Numbered from the stretch's first letter, positions 27,992 to 36,589 are shown. The stretch is 64,000 nucleotides of DNA from Spongiactinospora rosea (GCF_003315795.1 NZ_QMEY01000002.1:186001-250000); one strand, 5' to 3'. Notes: a model not told the origin generated them from the sequence alone. A program made the numbers and translations.

Positions 27992-28666
27992 TCATTCGGC
28001 CGGGCGGTAATCGTGGCCGTTCCAGTGCAGGGTGACCTCGGTGGTGATGCCCTCGGCGCAGTTGGGGTCGCACGATTTCTCGTAACGGGTGATCGTGTAT
28101 CTGCCGTCCGCGCCGGGGCCGGCGAGTTTCGCGTTGTAGTAGGCGAACCGGCCGCCCGAGTAGTGGTCCTCTGGGGTGCTCCAGCCGATGTCCTCGAATC
28201 CCTTCGTGCTGGGCACGAAGACCAGCACCCCGTCGTAGCGCCCGGGGTTGTAGGTCACGAAGGTGTTCTTGGTGGCGTCGGTCGCCGGGTCGGCGAAGCG
28301 CAGGGACTTCTCGTCGTGGATGTCCACGTCGGTGGAGGTCAGTACGTTCCCGCTGCCGCTGACGGCCGTGACGCACCCGGTGGGCTCCTGGGAGGCCGGT
28401 CGCCGGATCAGGAACACGCGGACCGCGCCGAGGTCCGGGTGCTGGATGTCACGGCGGTCGAGTACCTTGCCGGCGCACTTCGCGGCGGCCGGTGGGCTCG
28501 ATGGGAGAGAGGCGGGCGAGGGTGAGGGGGCCGCCTGGGGCGGCCGGCTCGTGCCGCCGCCGCATCCGGCGGTGGAGAGCAGCGCCAAAGCCGAGACCAG
28601 CAGCGCCGATCCGCGTAGACCCGTAAAGCCCTGGCGACGTGAACCCGGGGATTCGCTGGGAGGCAT
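27992..28666 (-). CDS. Secreted lipoprotein, unknown function
   Basis: The 224-aa protein has a type II signal peptide: a basic N terminus, a hydrophobic stretch ALLVSALALLS and the lipobox STAGC, so Cys36 or a close neighbour would be lipidated. A low-complexity Pro/Ser/Ala linker follows. The remaining domain, about 60-224, has no family I recognise; it contains four cysteines (KCAG, GCVT, SCDP, NCAE) and alternating beta-like stretches. It is convergent with the winged-helix gene, with 212 nt between them that show no feature. Confidence 0.7.
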   Translation of the reverse strand: MPPSESPGSRRQGFTGLRGSALLVSALALLSTAGCGGGTSRPPQAAPSPSPASLPSSPPAAAKCAGKVLDRRDIQHPDLGAVRVFLIRRPASQEPTGCVTAVSGSGNVLTSTDVDIHDEKSLRFADPATDATKNTFVTYNPGRYDGVLVFVPSTKGFEDIGWSTPEDHYSGGRFAYYNAKLAGPGADGRYTITRYEKSCDPNCAEGITTEVTLHWNGHDYRPAE

Positions 28667-28747
28667 GGCATTTCCCTCTGCGTCGAAGCGGGACGATCAC
28701 TGAGCGGAACGGCTTTGGACTTTACCGCGCGCCGGGCCCGCGCGGGG

Positions 28748-28777
28748 ACGAAGGACTCTTACACGAAGGACTCTTAC
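28748..28777. repeat. Perfect 15-bp tandem duplication at a stop codon
   Basis: The unit ACGAAGGACTCTTAC occurs twice without a gap. The stop codon of the metallo-beta-lactamase-fold gene (TAA, minus strand) lies inside the right copy, and the left copy gives a second in-frame TAA 15 bases later. It is a simple recent duplication. Confidence 0.85.
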
Positions 28778-29664
28778 GGGACGAGGGCGAAGCCGTCGCC
28801 GTTCCGCCGGACCTCCACGACGCCCGTGCCGCCGAAGTGCGCGGGGATCAGCAGCTCGCGTTCGTCGGCCGCCCGCGCGAGGATCCGGCGGCGGCTGGCC
28901 ACCGCCTGTTCCGGGGACAGGCAGGCGTTGCTGTTGCAGCCGGGGTGCAGAATCTGCACCGGGCTGTGCAGCAGATCTCCGGCGAAGACCGCCCGATCGC
29001 CGCCGGACGCGAGCCGCAGCACCGACGAACCCGGGGTGTGGCCGGGGGCGGACTCCAGCGTGAGGTGTTCGTCGATGCGGTGGAGGCCGTCCCACAGCAC
29101 GGCCAGTCCGGCCTGGTGGACGGGCGCGATGCTGTCCTCGTAGATCAGCCGGTCGACCTCCTGCACTTCGTTCCCGTACGCGTTGTCGGGGCCGAAATGG
29201 AAGTCGTCGGCGGCCGGAAAGAGGTAGTGGGCGTTGGGAAACGTCGGTGCCCACTGCCCGTCCGCGGCGGCGGTGGTGTTCCAGCCGACGTGATCGACGT
29301 GAAGGTGGGTGTTGACGACGATGTCGACGTCCTGCGGGCGGACACCGGCCCTCGCCAGCAGGCCGGGGAGATCGCTCCGGGCGTGGTGGAAGGGCCCCAT
29401 GCCCGGTCGCTCACGTCCGTCGCCCACTCCGGTGTCGACCAGGATGGTCCGCCCGCCGCTGCGCAGCACCCAGCTCTGCAGGGCGAGCACCGCCCGGTCG
29501 CCGTCCGGCTCCCAGTGGTCCGGCACCAGCCAGTCCTCGTTGTCCTTCCATACCTCGGCGGCGACTCCCGGGAACATGCCGGAGGTGGGTAGGAACGGTT
29601 CGTGCCGCTCGACGATCCGGATGACCTCGACATCGCCCAGCACCATGCGCTGCTCGTTCGTCAT
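28774..29664 (-). CDS. Metallo-beta-lactamase-fold hydrolase
   Basis: This 296-aa protein carries the MBL-fold metal motifs: THLHVDHVGW (HxHxDH), SAPGHTPGS, FAGDLLHSPVQ and a late AHFGG histidine. The set resembles lactonase-like and related MBL hydrolases, which bind two metal ions, usually zinc. The substrate is not shown; a lactone or ester is possible. No signal peptide is present when it starts at the ATG at 29662-29664; an in-frame start 15 codons upstream adds an unlikely basic extension. It is divergent from an AraC-family regulator with 78 bp between them, so that regulator probably controls it. Confidence 0.88.
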   Translation of the reverse strand: MTNEQRMVLGDVEVIRIVERHEPFLPTSGMFPGVAAEVWKDNEDWLVPDHWEPDGDRAVLALQSWVLRSGGRTILVDTGVGDGRERPGMGPFHHARSDLPGLLARAGVRPQDVDIVVNTHLHVDHVGWNTTAAADGQWAPTFPNAHYLFPAADDFHFGPDNAYGNEVQEVDRLIYEDSIAPVHQAGLAVLWDGLHRIDEHLTLESAPGHTPGSSVLRLASGGDRAVFAGDLLHSPVQILHPGCNSNACLSPEQAVASRRRILARAADERELLIPAHFGGTGVVEVRRNGDGFALVP

Positions 29665-29742
29665 GCGTTCGAGCCTAGGAAGGCCGGGTGATCTCCTCAA
29701 TGCACGCATTGCTCAACTGAATACGCGCCCGTCTCACGCTTG

Positions 29743-30603
29743 ATGTGTAAAGCTATCCGGGTGGATGTGGTGAGCGACGCGATCTCTGCCGCGAACCTCG
29801 GGCGCCCGTCGTTCCACCGGCTGCGGGTGAGCGAAAGCCTGAGGCAGGACCCGTACGAGGGAGCGAACTTCTACGTCGTCCTCAAGGGCAACTGCCGGCT
29901 GCTGCCCGACGGCGGCGCCCCACTGCCGCTCGGCGTGGGCGACGCGGTGCTGATGCCGCACGGCACCGGCCATGCGATCGCCGACTCCCCAACGGACAGA
30001 GCGGAGGTGCTGTGCGCCAAGTACCGGCTGGACTGCAGGCGCAAGCACCCGCTCATGACGGAGCTGCCCGAGGTCGTGCACCTTCCCAGCCGGGTGGGCA
30101 GCCACCTCGAACTCCGTGCCGCGATGGACCTGGTCGCCGGTGAGCTGGACCGGCTACGGCCCGGCTCCTGCGTGGCGCTCCCCCACCTGCTCGATCTGCT
30201 CCTCATCTACATGATCCGCTCCTGGATGACCAAGGCCACCAGCGGAGCCTGGCCCGGCGCGCTGCGCGACCCGGTGACCGCCGCCGCCCTGCGGGCGCTG
30301 CACTCCGAACCGGCCGCGCCGTGGAGCAACGACCGCCTGGCCGCCGAGGTGGGGGTCTCCCGCCCCACCCTGGCGCGCCGGTTCGCCGCCCTGGTCGGCC
30401 GGCCTCCGATGACGTACCTCACCTGGTGGCGCGTGATCCTGGCCGCCGGGATGCTCCGCGACACCGAGGAGACGCTGGCCACCATCGCCGGGCGCGTCGG
30501 TTACAGCAGCCCGTACGCGCTGTCGCACGCCTTCCAGCGGGAGTTCGGCACCACGCCGGGCCGCTATCGGGCACAGGCCGCAGGACGACTTCAGCTGTCC
30601 TGA
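29743..30603 (+). CDS. AraC-family regulator with cupin sensor domain
   Basis: The 286-aa protein has an N-terminal cupin-like domain (about 20-110, with LPLGVGDAVLMPHGTGH, the cupin metal-site pattern) and a C-terminal AraC-type double helix-turn-helix. The latter shows WSNDRLAAEVGVSRPTLARR and IAGRVGYSSPYALSHAF with the typical final FGTTPGRYR. Such proteins usually activate adjacent genes on binding a small ligand. It is divergent from the MBL-fold hydrolase and likely regulates both itself and that gene through the 78-bp gap. The ATG at 29743 was chosen; a TTG one codon earlier and a GTG a few codons later are alternatives. Confidence 0.9.
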   Translation: MCKAIRVDVVSDAISAANLGRPSFHRLRVSESLRQDPYEGANFYVVLKGNCRLLPDGGAPLPLGVGDAVLMPHGTGHAIADSPTDRAEVLCAKYRLDCRRKHPLMTELPEVVHLPSRVGSHLELRAAMDLVAGELDRLRPGSCVALPHLLDLLLIYMIRSWMTKATSGAWPGALRDPVTAAALRALHSEPAAPWSNDRLAAEVGVSRPTLARRFAALVGRPPMTYLTWWRVILAAGMLRDTEETLATIAGRVGYSSPYALSHAFQREFGTTPGRYRAQAAGRLQLS

Positions 30604-30906
30604 CGTTCAGACGATGGGCCGCCGGACCCGCCTCGCGCCGGCGCAACACCCCGAGCTGTTCACCGGCTGACTTCGCCCCTTCGGCTCCCCCGGCGACCGC
30701 GCGCCCGTCTGGACCGAGATCGGCGTCCCCTGATGCCTCCTCCGGTTATCGGCAAATTTGTCCAGGGGCAAGCCATAAGTGCCACGGTGTGCGGCGTGTA
30801 CGCCGACGAACGCCCGCGTCCTCCCGCATGCTCGGCCGTAGACCGGACTGTGGCCGGCCGTAAGAGATCGCCGGCTCCCGCGGGGCCGTGGGAAAGGAAG
30901 CGCATC
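30604..30906. other. Intergenic region before DUF6230 gene
   Basis: This 303-bp stretch shows no coding frame with protein-like composition. A modest A/T enrichment around 30745-30785 could mark the promoter of the downstream pair. The ribosome site AAAGGAAG lies at its end. Confidence 0.35.
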
Positions 30907-31506
30907 ATGGCCGAGCAGGGGTGCGTGCGCTGGAAGCGGTTCGGCCTGATCCTCGTTCCCGTCGCGGCGATGACATCGCTGCTGATCGCCGCGACGGCGC
31001 AAGGGGTCATCGGCGCCACGTTCGTGGTGTCCGGGGACAGCTTCAAGCTCTTCGCCAGGGAGTTGCGCGGCCAGGGCTTCACCCTGGCCGGCGGTATGGA
31101 CCGTACCAGAAGAGGTCAGGCCGTCCCCGTTATCGTGTCCGGCATCCGGCGGGCCACGGTCGTCGAGCTGTGCACCAGCGCGCTGGTGAGGACGCCCATC
31201 GGCGTGGTGACGATGCGGCTCACCGGGGGCGAGGGCGGCAACGAGGTGGGCATCGACAACCTGGTGATCGACGTGGAGATGGGGCAGACCGCCGCCTCCA
31301 TTCGCGACCTTGAGCTGGGCCGTGACGCCGGCAGCCTGGACGCGGTGCCCGGAGGTCCCGGCGGGCCCGCCGGGACCTTCGGGAGCCAGGCCAGGGTGGT
31401 CACCCTGCGCAACGTCAGGCTGGGCGCGTGGGCGGTCACGGCCGCGACGTTCAGCCTGCCCGACCTGCGCCTGCGGGTGCTGCGCGGCACGTACGAGTGC
31501 TACTGA
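30907..31506 (+). CDS. DUF6230 family protein
   Basis: The 199-aa protein begins with a short cytoplasmic tail, a hydrophobic segment LILVPVAAMTSLLIAATAQG and then the DUF6230-like ASFxVSG-type opening, here ATFVVSGDSFKLFARELRG. The rest is beta-rich with a Gly/Pro loop, and two cysteines (ELCTSA and YECY at the very end). DUF6230 proteins are common in streptomycetes and relatives and are almost always encoded next to a DUF6114 membrane protein, as here; their function is unknown. It is probably exported and anchored by its N-terminal helix. AAGGAAG precedes the ATG. Confidence 0.8.
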   Translation: MAEQGCVRWKRFGLILVPVAAMTSLLIAATAQGVIGATFVVSGDSFKLFARELRGQGFTLAGGMDRTRRGQAVPVIVSGIRRATVVELCTSALVRTPIGVVTMRLTGGEGGNEVGIDNLVIDVEMGQTAASIRDLELGRDAGSLDAVPGGPGGPAGTFGSQARVVTLRNVRLGAWAVTAATFSLPDLRLRVLRGTYECY

Positions 31507-31519
31507 AGGGCGAGGGACC

Positions 31520-31882
31520 ATGAGAGCGTGGCGGCGTACCCGGCCGTTCTGGGGCGGGCTGTTCATCGTGGCGGCCGGGCTGGAGCTGATCTCCATCCCG
31601 CTCGCGCTCGACACGCTGCGCGCGGCGATCGTCTTCGGCACGGTGGGCGCGGGCCACCTCATCGCCATCGCCCTGGTCATCGCGGGGGTGCTCGTCTGGC
31701 TCCAGCCCGGCCAGCGGGTCTTCCTCGGCCTGATCGCGGTACTGCTGTCGCTCGCGTCCTTCGTCTACTCCAACCTCGGCGGCTTCCTGCTCGGCATGAC
31801 CTTCGGCCTGCTGGGCGGCATGCTCACACTGGCCTGGTCCCCCGTTCGGAACGCTGAAGTCCGCGGCCCCTGCCACTCGTGA
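31520..31882 (+). CDS. DUF6114 membrane protein
   Basis: The 120-aa protein is almost entirely hydrophobic, with about four membrane helices: FWGGLFIVAAGLELISIPLA, IVFGTVGAGHLIAIALVIAG, FLGLIAVLLSLASFVYSN and FLLGMTFGLLGGMLTLAW. These match the DUF6114 family, the usual partner of DUF6230. The ATG lies 13 nt after the DUF6230 stop with CGAGGGA before it, so the two form an operon. The cell role of the pair is not known. Confidence 0.8.
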   Translation: MRAWRRTRPFWGGLFIVAAGLELISIPLALDTLRAAIVFGTVGAGHLIAIALVIAGVLVWLQPGQRVFLGLIAVLLSLASFVYSNLGGFLLGMTFGLLGGMLTLAWSPVRNAEVRGPCHS

Positions 31883-31894
31883 AGGGCCGGGCGG

Positions 31895-31915
31895 CCCGGA
31901 GGGGGTGTCTCCGGG
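31895..31915. terminator. Hairpin between convergent genes
   Basis: CCCGGAG and CTCCGGG form a seven-base-pair stem around a seven-base loop, placed between the stop of the DUF6114 gene and the stop of the lectin gene. It lacks a T-run, which is usual for actinobacterial terminators, and could serve both strands. Confidence 0.6.
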
Positions 31916-31946
31916 ACGCCCGGGGTTTCGCGGGTGTTCTTTCGGG

Positions 31947-32732
31947 TCAGCGGCTGGACCAGATGGGCCTGTTGTCCTTGGTGTAGATGACGAGCTTGCC
32001 GGTGTTCTCCACCGACAGCCATGCGCCCGGGTTGCCGGCGGTCTTGGAGGACCACACGGTCCGGTCGCCGGGGGCGATCACGACCCAGTTGCCGTTACGT
32101 TCCATGACCGAGCGGGCGCCGGGGTGGCTCGCCGTGGGGGTGTGGAACAGGGCCCGCCGGCCGTCGTACAGGACCGCGTTGCCCTCCTGCTGCTGGATCA
32201 GGCGGTACCGGCCGTTGCTCGACTGGATCGACTGGCCCGGGTTCAGGACGTGCCCGGAGGGGAGCTTGCCGTTCAGGTAGCCCTTGGAGGACCACAGCGG
32301 CTTGTTGTCCTTGGAGTAGATGACCAGGTTGCCGCTCTCGTTGGGCAGCAGGAGGTAGGCGCCGGGGTTGCCCGCGGTCGGGGTGCTCCACAGCGGCTTG
32401 TTGGTGGCGCTGTAGATGACCAGGTTCCCCTCCTTCTGCATGGTCGCGCGGGCACCCGGGTTGCCCGACGTCGGCGAGGCCCACAGCGCCCGGGTGCCGT
32501 CGTAGAACACGAGGTTGCCCGCGTGCTGCTGAACCAGCTTGAACCGGCCGCCCCCCGACTTCAGCGACTGCCCCGGACGCAGCCACTCACCGGGGCCGAG
32601 CCGGCTGTCGGCGGCACTGGAAGCGGCGGCGGTGGCGGCGGCCTGGGCCGGTTGGGTCAGTGCGCCCACGGCCAGCGGGCCGGCGAGCAGCGAACCTGCC
32701 ACGATGGCGATCGCGGCCTTCTTGTTGATCAA
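31947..32732 (-). CDS. Secreted bulb-type lectin protein (two B-lectin domains)
   Basis: The 261-aa protein has a signal peptide (MINKKAAIAIVAGSLLAG, likely cut after AQA) and then two bulb-type mannose-binding lectin domains. Each has repeated strands ending in NLVIYS, NAVLYD or KLVIYT. In plant and bacterial B-lectins these strands form mannose sites with a QxDxNxVxY pattern. Here several positions vary (for example QKEGNLVIYS), so sugar binding may be weakened or changed. The mature protein is probably extracellular. It is divergent from the CGNR regulator gene, 136 bp apart. Confidence 0.87.
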   Translation of the reverse strand: MINKKAAIAIVAGSLLAGPLAVGALTQPAQAAATAAASSAADSRLGPGEWLRPGQSLKSGGGRFKLVQQHAGNLVFYDGTRALWASPTSGNPGARATMQKEGNLVIYSATNKPLWSTPTAGNPGAYLLLPNESGNLVIYSKDNKPLWSSKGYLNGKLPSGHVLNPGQSIQSSNGRYRLIQQQEGNAVLYDGRRALFHTPTASHPGARSVMERNGNWVVIAPGDRTVWSSKTAGNPGAWLSVENTGKLVIYTKDNRPIWSSR

Positions 32733-32868
32733 TTTTTCCCGTCCGTTCGGTGTTGGCTCATGCGCGCGAGATCGCGTTCATCCCGTGCGCAGAGACGTTC
32801 ACTCCAACCGGATAACATCCCTACACTGGTTGGCTGCGCTTCAAAAATCGGAGAAATGGCGGTCATCG

Positions 32869-33528
32869 GTGGTCGCGATCGTTCAGGCGCACGTCTTCAG
32901 GCCCCGTGACCTGGTCGGCGGGCATGTCGTCATCGACCTGGTGAACACGGTCACGGCGCGCGACGCCACGCCCATCGACTGGATCGACGGCTATCCCCGC
33001 CTGCTGGAATGGGCCGCCCTGACCGGCCGGTTCGACCCCGCCGATCTCGTGGCCCTGCACGACCTGGCGGTGGCCGAGCCCGCCGCGGCGGCGCGGGCCC
33101 TCGCGCGCACCCGCGCGCTGCGCGAGGCGTTGCACGATGTGATCACCGCGCTGGCCGGCAAGGACGTCCCTGCCCCGCCGCAGGCGGTCGCGCAGGTCGA
33201 GCGGCACTGGCGGCGGGCGGTCGGCGGTGCGCGCCTCGCGGTGCATGGGGGCGCGGTGCGGCCGCGGCTCAGCGTCGAGACGTCCGGGCTTGAGTACCTG
33301 AACCACGAACTCACGCTGCGAGCCGTCGACCTGCTCGGGACGCTGCCGCCGGACCGTACTCGCCTCTGCCCCGGCCCGCGCTGCGGGTGGTTCTTCATCG
33401 ACCGCTCACGGGGAAACCGCCGCCGCTGGTGCGACATGGCCACCTGCGGGAACGCCGTCAAAGGCCGGGCCCACTACCAGCGGAAGCGGCAGGCAGCACG
33501 CGCGCCGGAGGACCGGCAGGCCACCTGA
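32869..33528 (+). CDS. CGNR zinc-finger (ABATE) regulator
   Basis: The 219-aa protein has the two parts of the ABATE/CGNR family. The N-terminal domain begins with LVGGHVVIDLVNTV, as family members do. The C-terminal zinc finger reads CPGPRCGWFFIDRSRGNRRR followed by WCDMATCGNAVKGRAHY, containing the namesake CGN motif and four cysteines. These proteins are thought to be stress-linked transcription regulators. A GTG at 32869 is the best start by family length; longer frames upstream lack similarity. Its stop abuts the stop of the convergent glycosyltransferase gene without any gap. Confidence 0.88.
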   Translation: MVAIVQAHVFRPRDLVGGHVVIDLVNTVTARDATPIDWIDGYPRLLEWAALTGRFDPADLVALHDLAVAEPAAAARALARTRALREALHDVITALAGKDVPAPPQAVAQVERHWRRAVGGARLAVHGGAVRPRLSVETSGLEYLNHELTLRAVDLLGTLPPDRTRLCPGPRCGWFFIDRSRGNRRRWCDMATCGNAVKGRAHYQRKRQAARAPEDRQAT

Positions 33529-34791
33529 TCAGGCCAGCGACTCCAGGACCCGCACCGCGCGGCCCGCGCCGTCCTCCGCCCGGATCACCCGCGCCAGGCG
33601 TTCGGCCGCGTGCGCCATGGCCGGGTCGTTGACCGCCCGGCGGATGGCGGCGGCGAGCCCTTCGGCGGTGAGCCGCCGCTGGGGCCGCGGCGGCGGGGCC
33701 ACGCCGGCCGCGTGCGCGCGGGCGGCCCAGAACGGCTGGTCGGCGACGAACGGGCAGACCACCTGCGGTCGCCCGGCGGCCAGGGCCGCCCCGGTGGTAC
33801 CGCTGCCCCCGTGATGGGCGATCGCGGCCATGCGCGGGAACAGCCAGTCGTGCGGCGCGTTGTCCAGCAGGAAGACCCCCTCGGGCAGGTCGTTCACGCG
33901 CAGGCCGCCCCACCCGGACGCGAGCACCGCCCGCACCCCCGCCAGCCGTACCGCCTCCGCCACGACGCGGCCGACCCGCTCCGGATCGGTGCCGACCATG
34001 CTGCCGAACCCGACGTACACCGGCGCCGGTCCCGCCTCCAGGAACGCCAGAAGCTCCGGCGCGGGCGCCCAGTCCGGCGGGGCGGGCAGGTACCAGAACC
34101 CGGTGGTGTGCACCCAGCCCGGGTAGTCCAGCCCCTCCGGCAGCACCTGGGCGCTGAACGCCTGCAGCACGGTGGCAGGCCCGCCGTCCGGGCGGCGCAG
34201 GAAGTCGTGCCGCCCGCGCCGCCGCGGCAGTCCGAGCCGCCGGGCGCGCACCTCGTCGGAGACCCCGCCGAAGGAGCGCAGCATCAGCTTGATCGGGACG
34301 TACGAGGCCCGGTTGAGCGCCCTGGGCAGCGGCACCGGCAGCATCGGATTGCGGAACGCCCGCGTCGGAACCCACACCGGTTGCAACGCGGCGGGCACCG
34401 CGGGCACGCCCAGCCATTCGGCGAAGTGGTGCCCGGGGATGCCCGGTCCGTGCACCACCAGGTCGGCCCCGGCCTCGGCCACGGTGGCCATGTCGTCGAA
34501 CACCTTGGCCATCAGCGGCCTACTGCGCCGCATCACCTCCAGCGCGATCTTCTTGCCGCGCGCCCCGCGATAGTTGGTCTCGATCGCGGCGCGGATGCGC
34601 GGGTCGGCGATCAGCGTGTTCGGCCCGTCGTGCACGGGCGCGAACGCGATCCCGTACGGCTCCGCGAGCGAGGCCATCGCCGCCGGAGCGCCCAGCACCG
34701 CCTCGTGCCCGGCCCGCCGCAACGCCAGCGCCAGCCCGGCGTACGGCTGGACGTCCCCCCGCGTGCCGTGGGAGAGGATCAGCACCTTCAT
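33529..34791 (-). CDS. MGT-type GT1 glycosyltransferase
   Basis: The 420-aa protein is a GT1-family (UDP-glycosyltransferase/MGT) enzyme. It starts MKVLILSHGTRGDVQPYAGL, the usual N-terminal fold, and has the donor-binding stretch HHGGSGTTGAALAAGRPQV with PFVADQPFWA just after. Enzymes of this type glycosylate sterols, macrolides or other lipophilic small molecules, for biosynthesis or self-resistance; the acceptor here cannot be told. No partner biosynthetic gene lies next to it. The ATG at 34791 was chosen over a GTG four codons upstream because the protein starts typically at this Met. Confidence 0.9.
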   Translation of the reverse strand: MKVLILSHGTRGDVQPYAGLALALRRAGHEAVLGAPAAMASLAEPYGIAFAPVHDGPNTLIADPRIRAAIETNYRGARGKKIALEVMRRSRPLMAKVFDDMATVAEAGADLVVHGPGIPGHHFAEWLGVPAVPAALQPVWVPTRAFRNPMLPVPLPRALNRASYVPIKLMLRSFGGVSDEVRARRLGLPRRRGRHDFLRRPDGGPATVLQAFSAQVLPEGLDYPGWVHTTGFWYLPAPPDWAPAPELLAFLEAGPAPVYVGFGSMVGTDPERVGRVVAEAVRLAGVRAVLASGWGGLRVNDLPEGVFLLDNAPHDWLFPRMAAIAHHGGSGTTGAALAAGRPQVVCPFVADQPFWAARAHAAGVAPPPRPQRRLTAEGLAAAIRRAVNDPAMAHAAERLARVIRAEDGAGRAVRVLESLA

Positions 34792-34885
34792 CGCCACCGC
34801 CACGCTTTCGTATGGAGGCCCCGGACCACACGGTCAGTAAGCTAACCATATGGTCAATGACCCGGCAAGACCTAGGCTTGCTCCC

Positions 34886-35440
34886 ATGGCCGAGCTTGAT
34901 CGCATCCGCTGGCAGTTCGATGTCTCCTGGTCGTTGCTGACCATGCACCTGGACGACGTCACCGATGAGCAGGCCCTGTGGGAGCCCGCGGCCGGCTGCT
35001 GGACCGTACGCCCCCGGCCCGACGGCACCTGGGCCGCCGACTTCGCGCTGGAGGAGCCCGATCCGATTCCCGTGCCGACCATCGGGTGGGTCATGTGGCA
35101 CATCGGGTTCTGGTGGACCGAGACGCATGCCGGGTGCTTCGGCGATGGCGCGTCCGGCTGGGCGGCCGCGGCGGCGGCGACGCCGTGGCCCGGTACGGCG
35201 GGTGCGGCGGTGACCTGGCTGACCGGGTGTCATGAGCGCTGGAGTGCCGCGCTGGGGGCGCTGACCGGCGATGACCTCGACTCGACCGGACGCAGCGCCT
35301 GGTTCGGCGGTGGCGGCCTGTCGCTCGGGCACGTGCTCGTGTGGGTGAACACCGAGCTCACGAAGAACGCGGCCGAGATCGGCAACCTCCGCCTTCTGTA
35401 CACCAACCGGGCCGTGGCCGGGGGTCCGGCGGGTTCATGA
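34886..35440 (+). CDS. DinB-superfamily protein
   Basis: The 184-aa protein fits the DinB/YfiT-like four-helix fold: an N-terminal LDRIRWQFDVSWSLL helix, VGxxxWH-like WVMWHIGFWWTETH and a later LGHVLVWVNTELTKN. These histidines are the usual metal ligands. Members include thiol-transferases dependent on mycothiol or bacillithiol, but many are uncharacterised. Start at ATG 34886 is preferred over an ATG 36 bases upstream that lies within a palindromic ACCATATGGT. Its 3' end overlaps the convergent acetyltransferase gene by six bases. Confidence 0.8.
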   Translation: MAELDRIRWQFDVSWSLLTMHLDDVTDEQALWEPAAGCWTVRPRPDGTWAADFALEEPDPIPVPTIGWVMWHIGFWWTETHAGCFGDGASGWAAAAAATPWPGTAGAAVTWLTGCHERWSAALGALTGDDLDSTGRSAWFGGGGLSLGHVLVWVNTELTKNAAEIGNLRLLYTNRAVAGGPAGS

Positions 35441-35971
35441 GGACTTCCACTCCTGGGCGAGGAGGCCGAGCAGGACCTCGTCCACGAACTCGCCCATCAC
35501 CCAGGACGAGGAGCGCAGCACGCCCTCGCGGACGAAGCCGTTGCGTTCGGCGGAGCGCAGCATCGCGGTGTTGTCCGCCAGCGTCTCGATCTGCAGGCGG
35601 TGCAGGCCGCGGACGATGAAACCGTAGTGGCACAGCGTCGCGACCACGTCGGTGCCGTAGCCCTTGCCGCGGGCCGCCGGCAGCAGCCCCAGCCCGATGT
35701 GGGCGCACCGGTTGTGGGTGTCGATCCCCCACAGCGTGGCGGTGCCGACCAGCGCGCCGCCGTCCAGTGCCACGACGGAGAACGGGACGTGGCCCTGCTC
35801 CTTGTCGTCCACCACGAGCCGAGGGTCCTTCGAGCCGGGCGTGATCGGCCGCCACGGCCCGCCTTCGGCCCGCGCGGAGTTGACCACGTCGTCGTACAGC
35901 TCGGCCAGCAGGATCGGAATGTCCTCATCGTGCCGGGCCCTGAGCCCGACCTTCTCACCTCTCAGCACCAA
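35435..35971 (-). CDS. GNAT-family N-acetyltransferase
   Basis: The 178-aa protein is a RimJ/RimL-like GNAT acetyltransferase: LRGEKVGLRARHDEDIPIL at the start, then HIGLGLLPAARGKGYGTDVV, the acetyl-CoA pyrophosphate-binding loop (R-G-K-G-Y-G), and LQIETLADNTAMLRSAERNG, the helix common to this subfamily. It transfers an acetyl group from acetyl-CoA to an amine, either a protein N terminus or a small molecule. The acceptor is not shown by sequence or context. Confidence 0.9.
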   Translation of the reverse strand: MVLRGEKVGLRARHDEDIPILLAELYDDVVNSARAEGGPWRPITPGSKDPRLVVDDKEQGHVPFSVVALDGGALVGTATLWGIDTHNRCAHIGLGLLPAARGKGYGTDVVATLCHYGFIVRGLHRLQIETLADNTAMLRSAERNGFVREGVLRSSSWVMGEFVDEVLLGLLAQEWKSS

Positions 35972-36055
35972 TGCTTCCTATCCGACCGGACTGTCCGGCG
36001 GCAAACCGGTGTTGGAGCATTCGAAGATCGAGCGATGACTGGAGAGGGAGCTGTC

Positions 36056-36538
36056 ATGGCCGAGGTACCAGAAGAGTCCGGCCCCGTGTCCGGGGTGCGG
36101 CAGTTGCGCTTGGTGGTCGAGGCGGAGGATTACGAGGCCGCGCTCGCCTTCTACCGGGACGTGCTGGGCCTGCCGGAGCAGGTCGCGTTCTCGTCCGGCG
36201 ACGGTGCCCGCGTGACGATCCTGGAGGCGGGGCGGGCCACGCTGGAGATCGCGAATCCGGCGCAGAAGCGGCTGATCGACGAGGTGGAGGTCGGGCGCCA
36301 GGTGGCACCGAAGTTCCGGGTCGCGTTCGAGGTGGACGACGCGCGCGAGACCACCGACCGGCTGGTGTCGGCGGGCGCGACCGAGGTGGCCCCGCCGACG
36401 GTCACTCCGTGGCAGTCGCTCAACGCCCGGCTGGACGCGCCCGCGGGGCTGCACATCACGGTCTTCCAGGAACAGCTCAGTATCGAGGAGCGCGCCGGGC
36501 GCGAGGGCTTCGGCACCGAGGCCGAACGCGCGGAGTGA
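36056..36538 (+). CDS. VOC-superfamily (glyoxalase/dioxygenase-fold) protein
   Basis: This 160-aa protein has the paired beta-alpha-beta-beta-beta layout of the vicinal-oxygen-chelate fold: VRQLRLVVEAEDYEAALAFY, then DVLGLPEQVAF, and in the second half FRVAFEVDDARETTDRLVSA ending in GLHITVFQE. Members bind a metal and act as glyoxalases, extradiol dioxygenases or drug-binding resistance proteins; the activity here is unknown. The ATG follows GGAGAGGGAG. A strong hairpin lies just after its stop. Confidence 0.85.
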   Translation: MAEVPEESGPVSGVRQLRLVVEAEDYEAALAFYRDVLGLPEQVAFSSGDGARVTILEAGRATLEIANPAQKRLIDEVEVGRQVAPKFRVAFEVDDARETTDRLVSAGATEVAPPTVTPWQSLNARLDAPAGLHITVFQEQLSIEERAGREGFGTEAERAE

Positions 36539-36540
36539 AC

Positions 36541-36577
36541 CCGTCGCCCCGGCCGGTGGCACCGGCCGGGGCGACGG
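36541..36577. terminator. Strong bidirectional hairpin
   Basis: CCGTCGCCCCGGCCGG (36541-36556) and CCGGCCGGGGCGACGG (36562-36577) are perfect reverse complements, giving a 16-bp GC stem with a five-base loop. It lies between the stop of the VOC gene and the stop of the minus-strand CdtB-chitinase gene, so it likely ends both transcripts. Confidence 0.75.
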
Positions 36578-36589
36578 TGTTGTAGGACG

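Noticed and set aside
32539..32868. Longer N terminus for the CGNR regulator
   Set aside because: The extension overlaps the divergent lectin gene and its promoter and has no family similarity; the GTG at 32869 fits family length.
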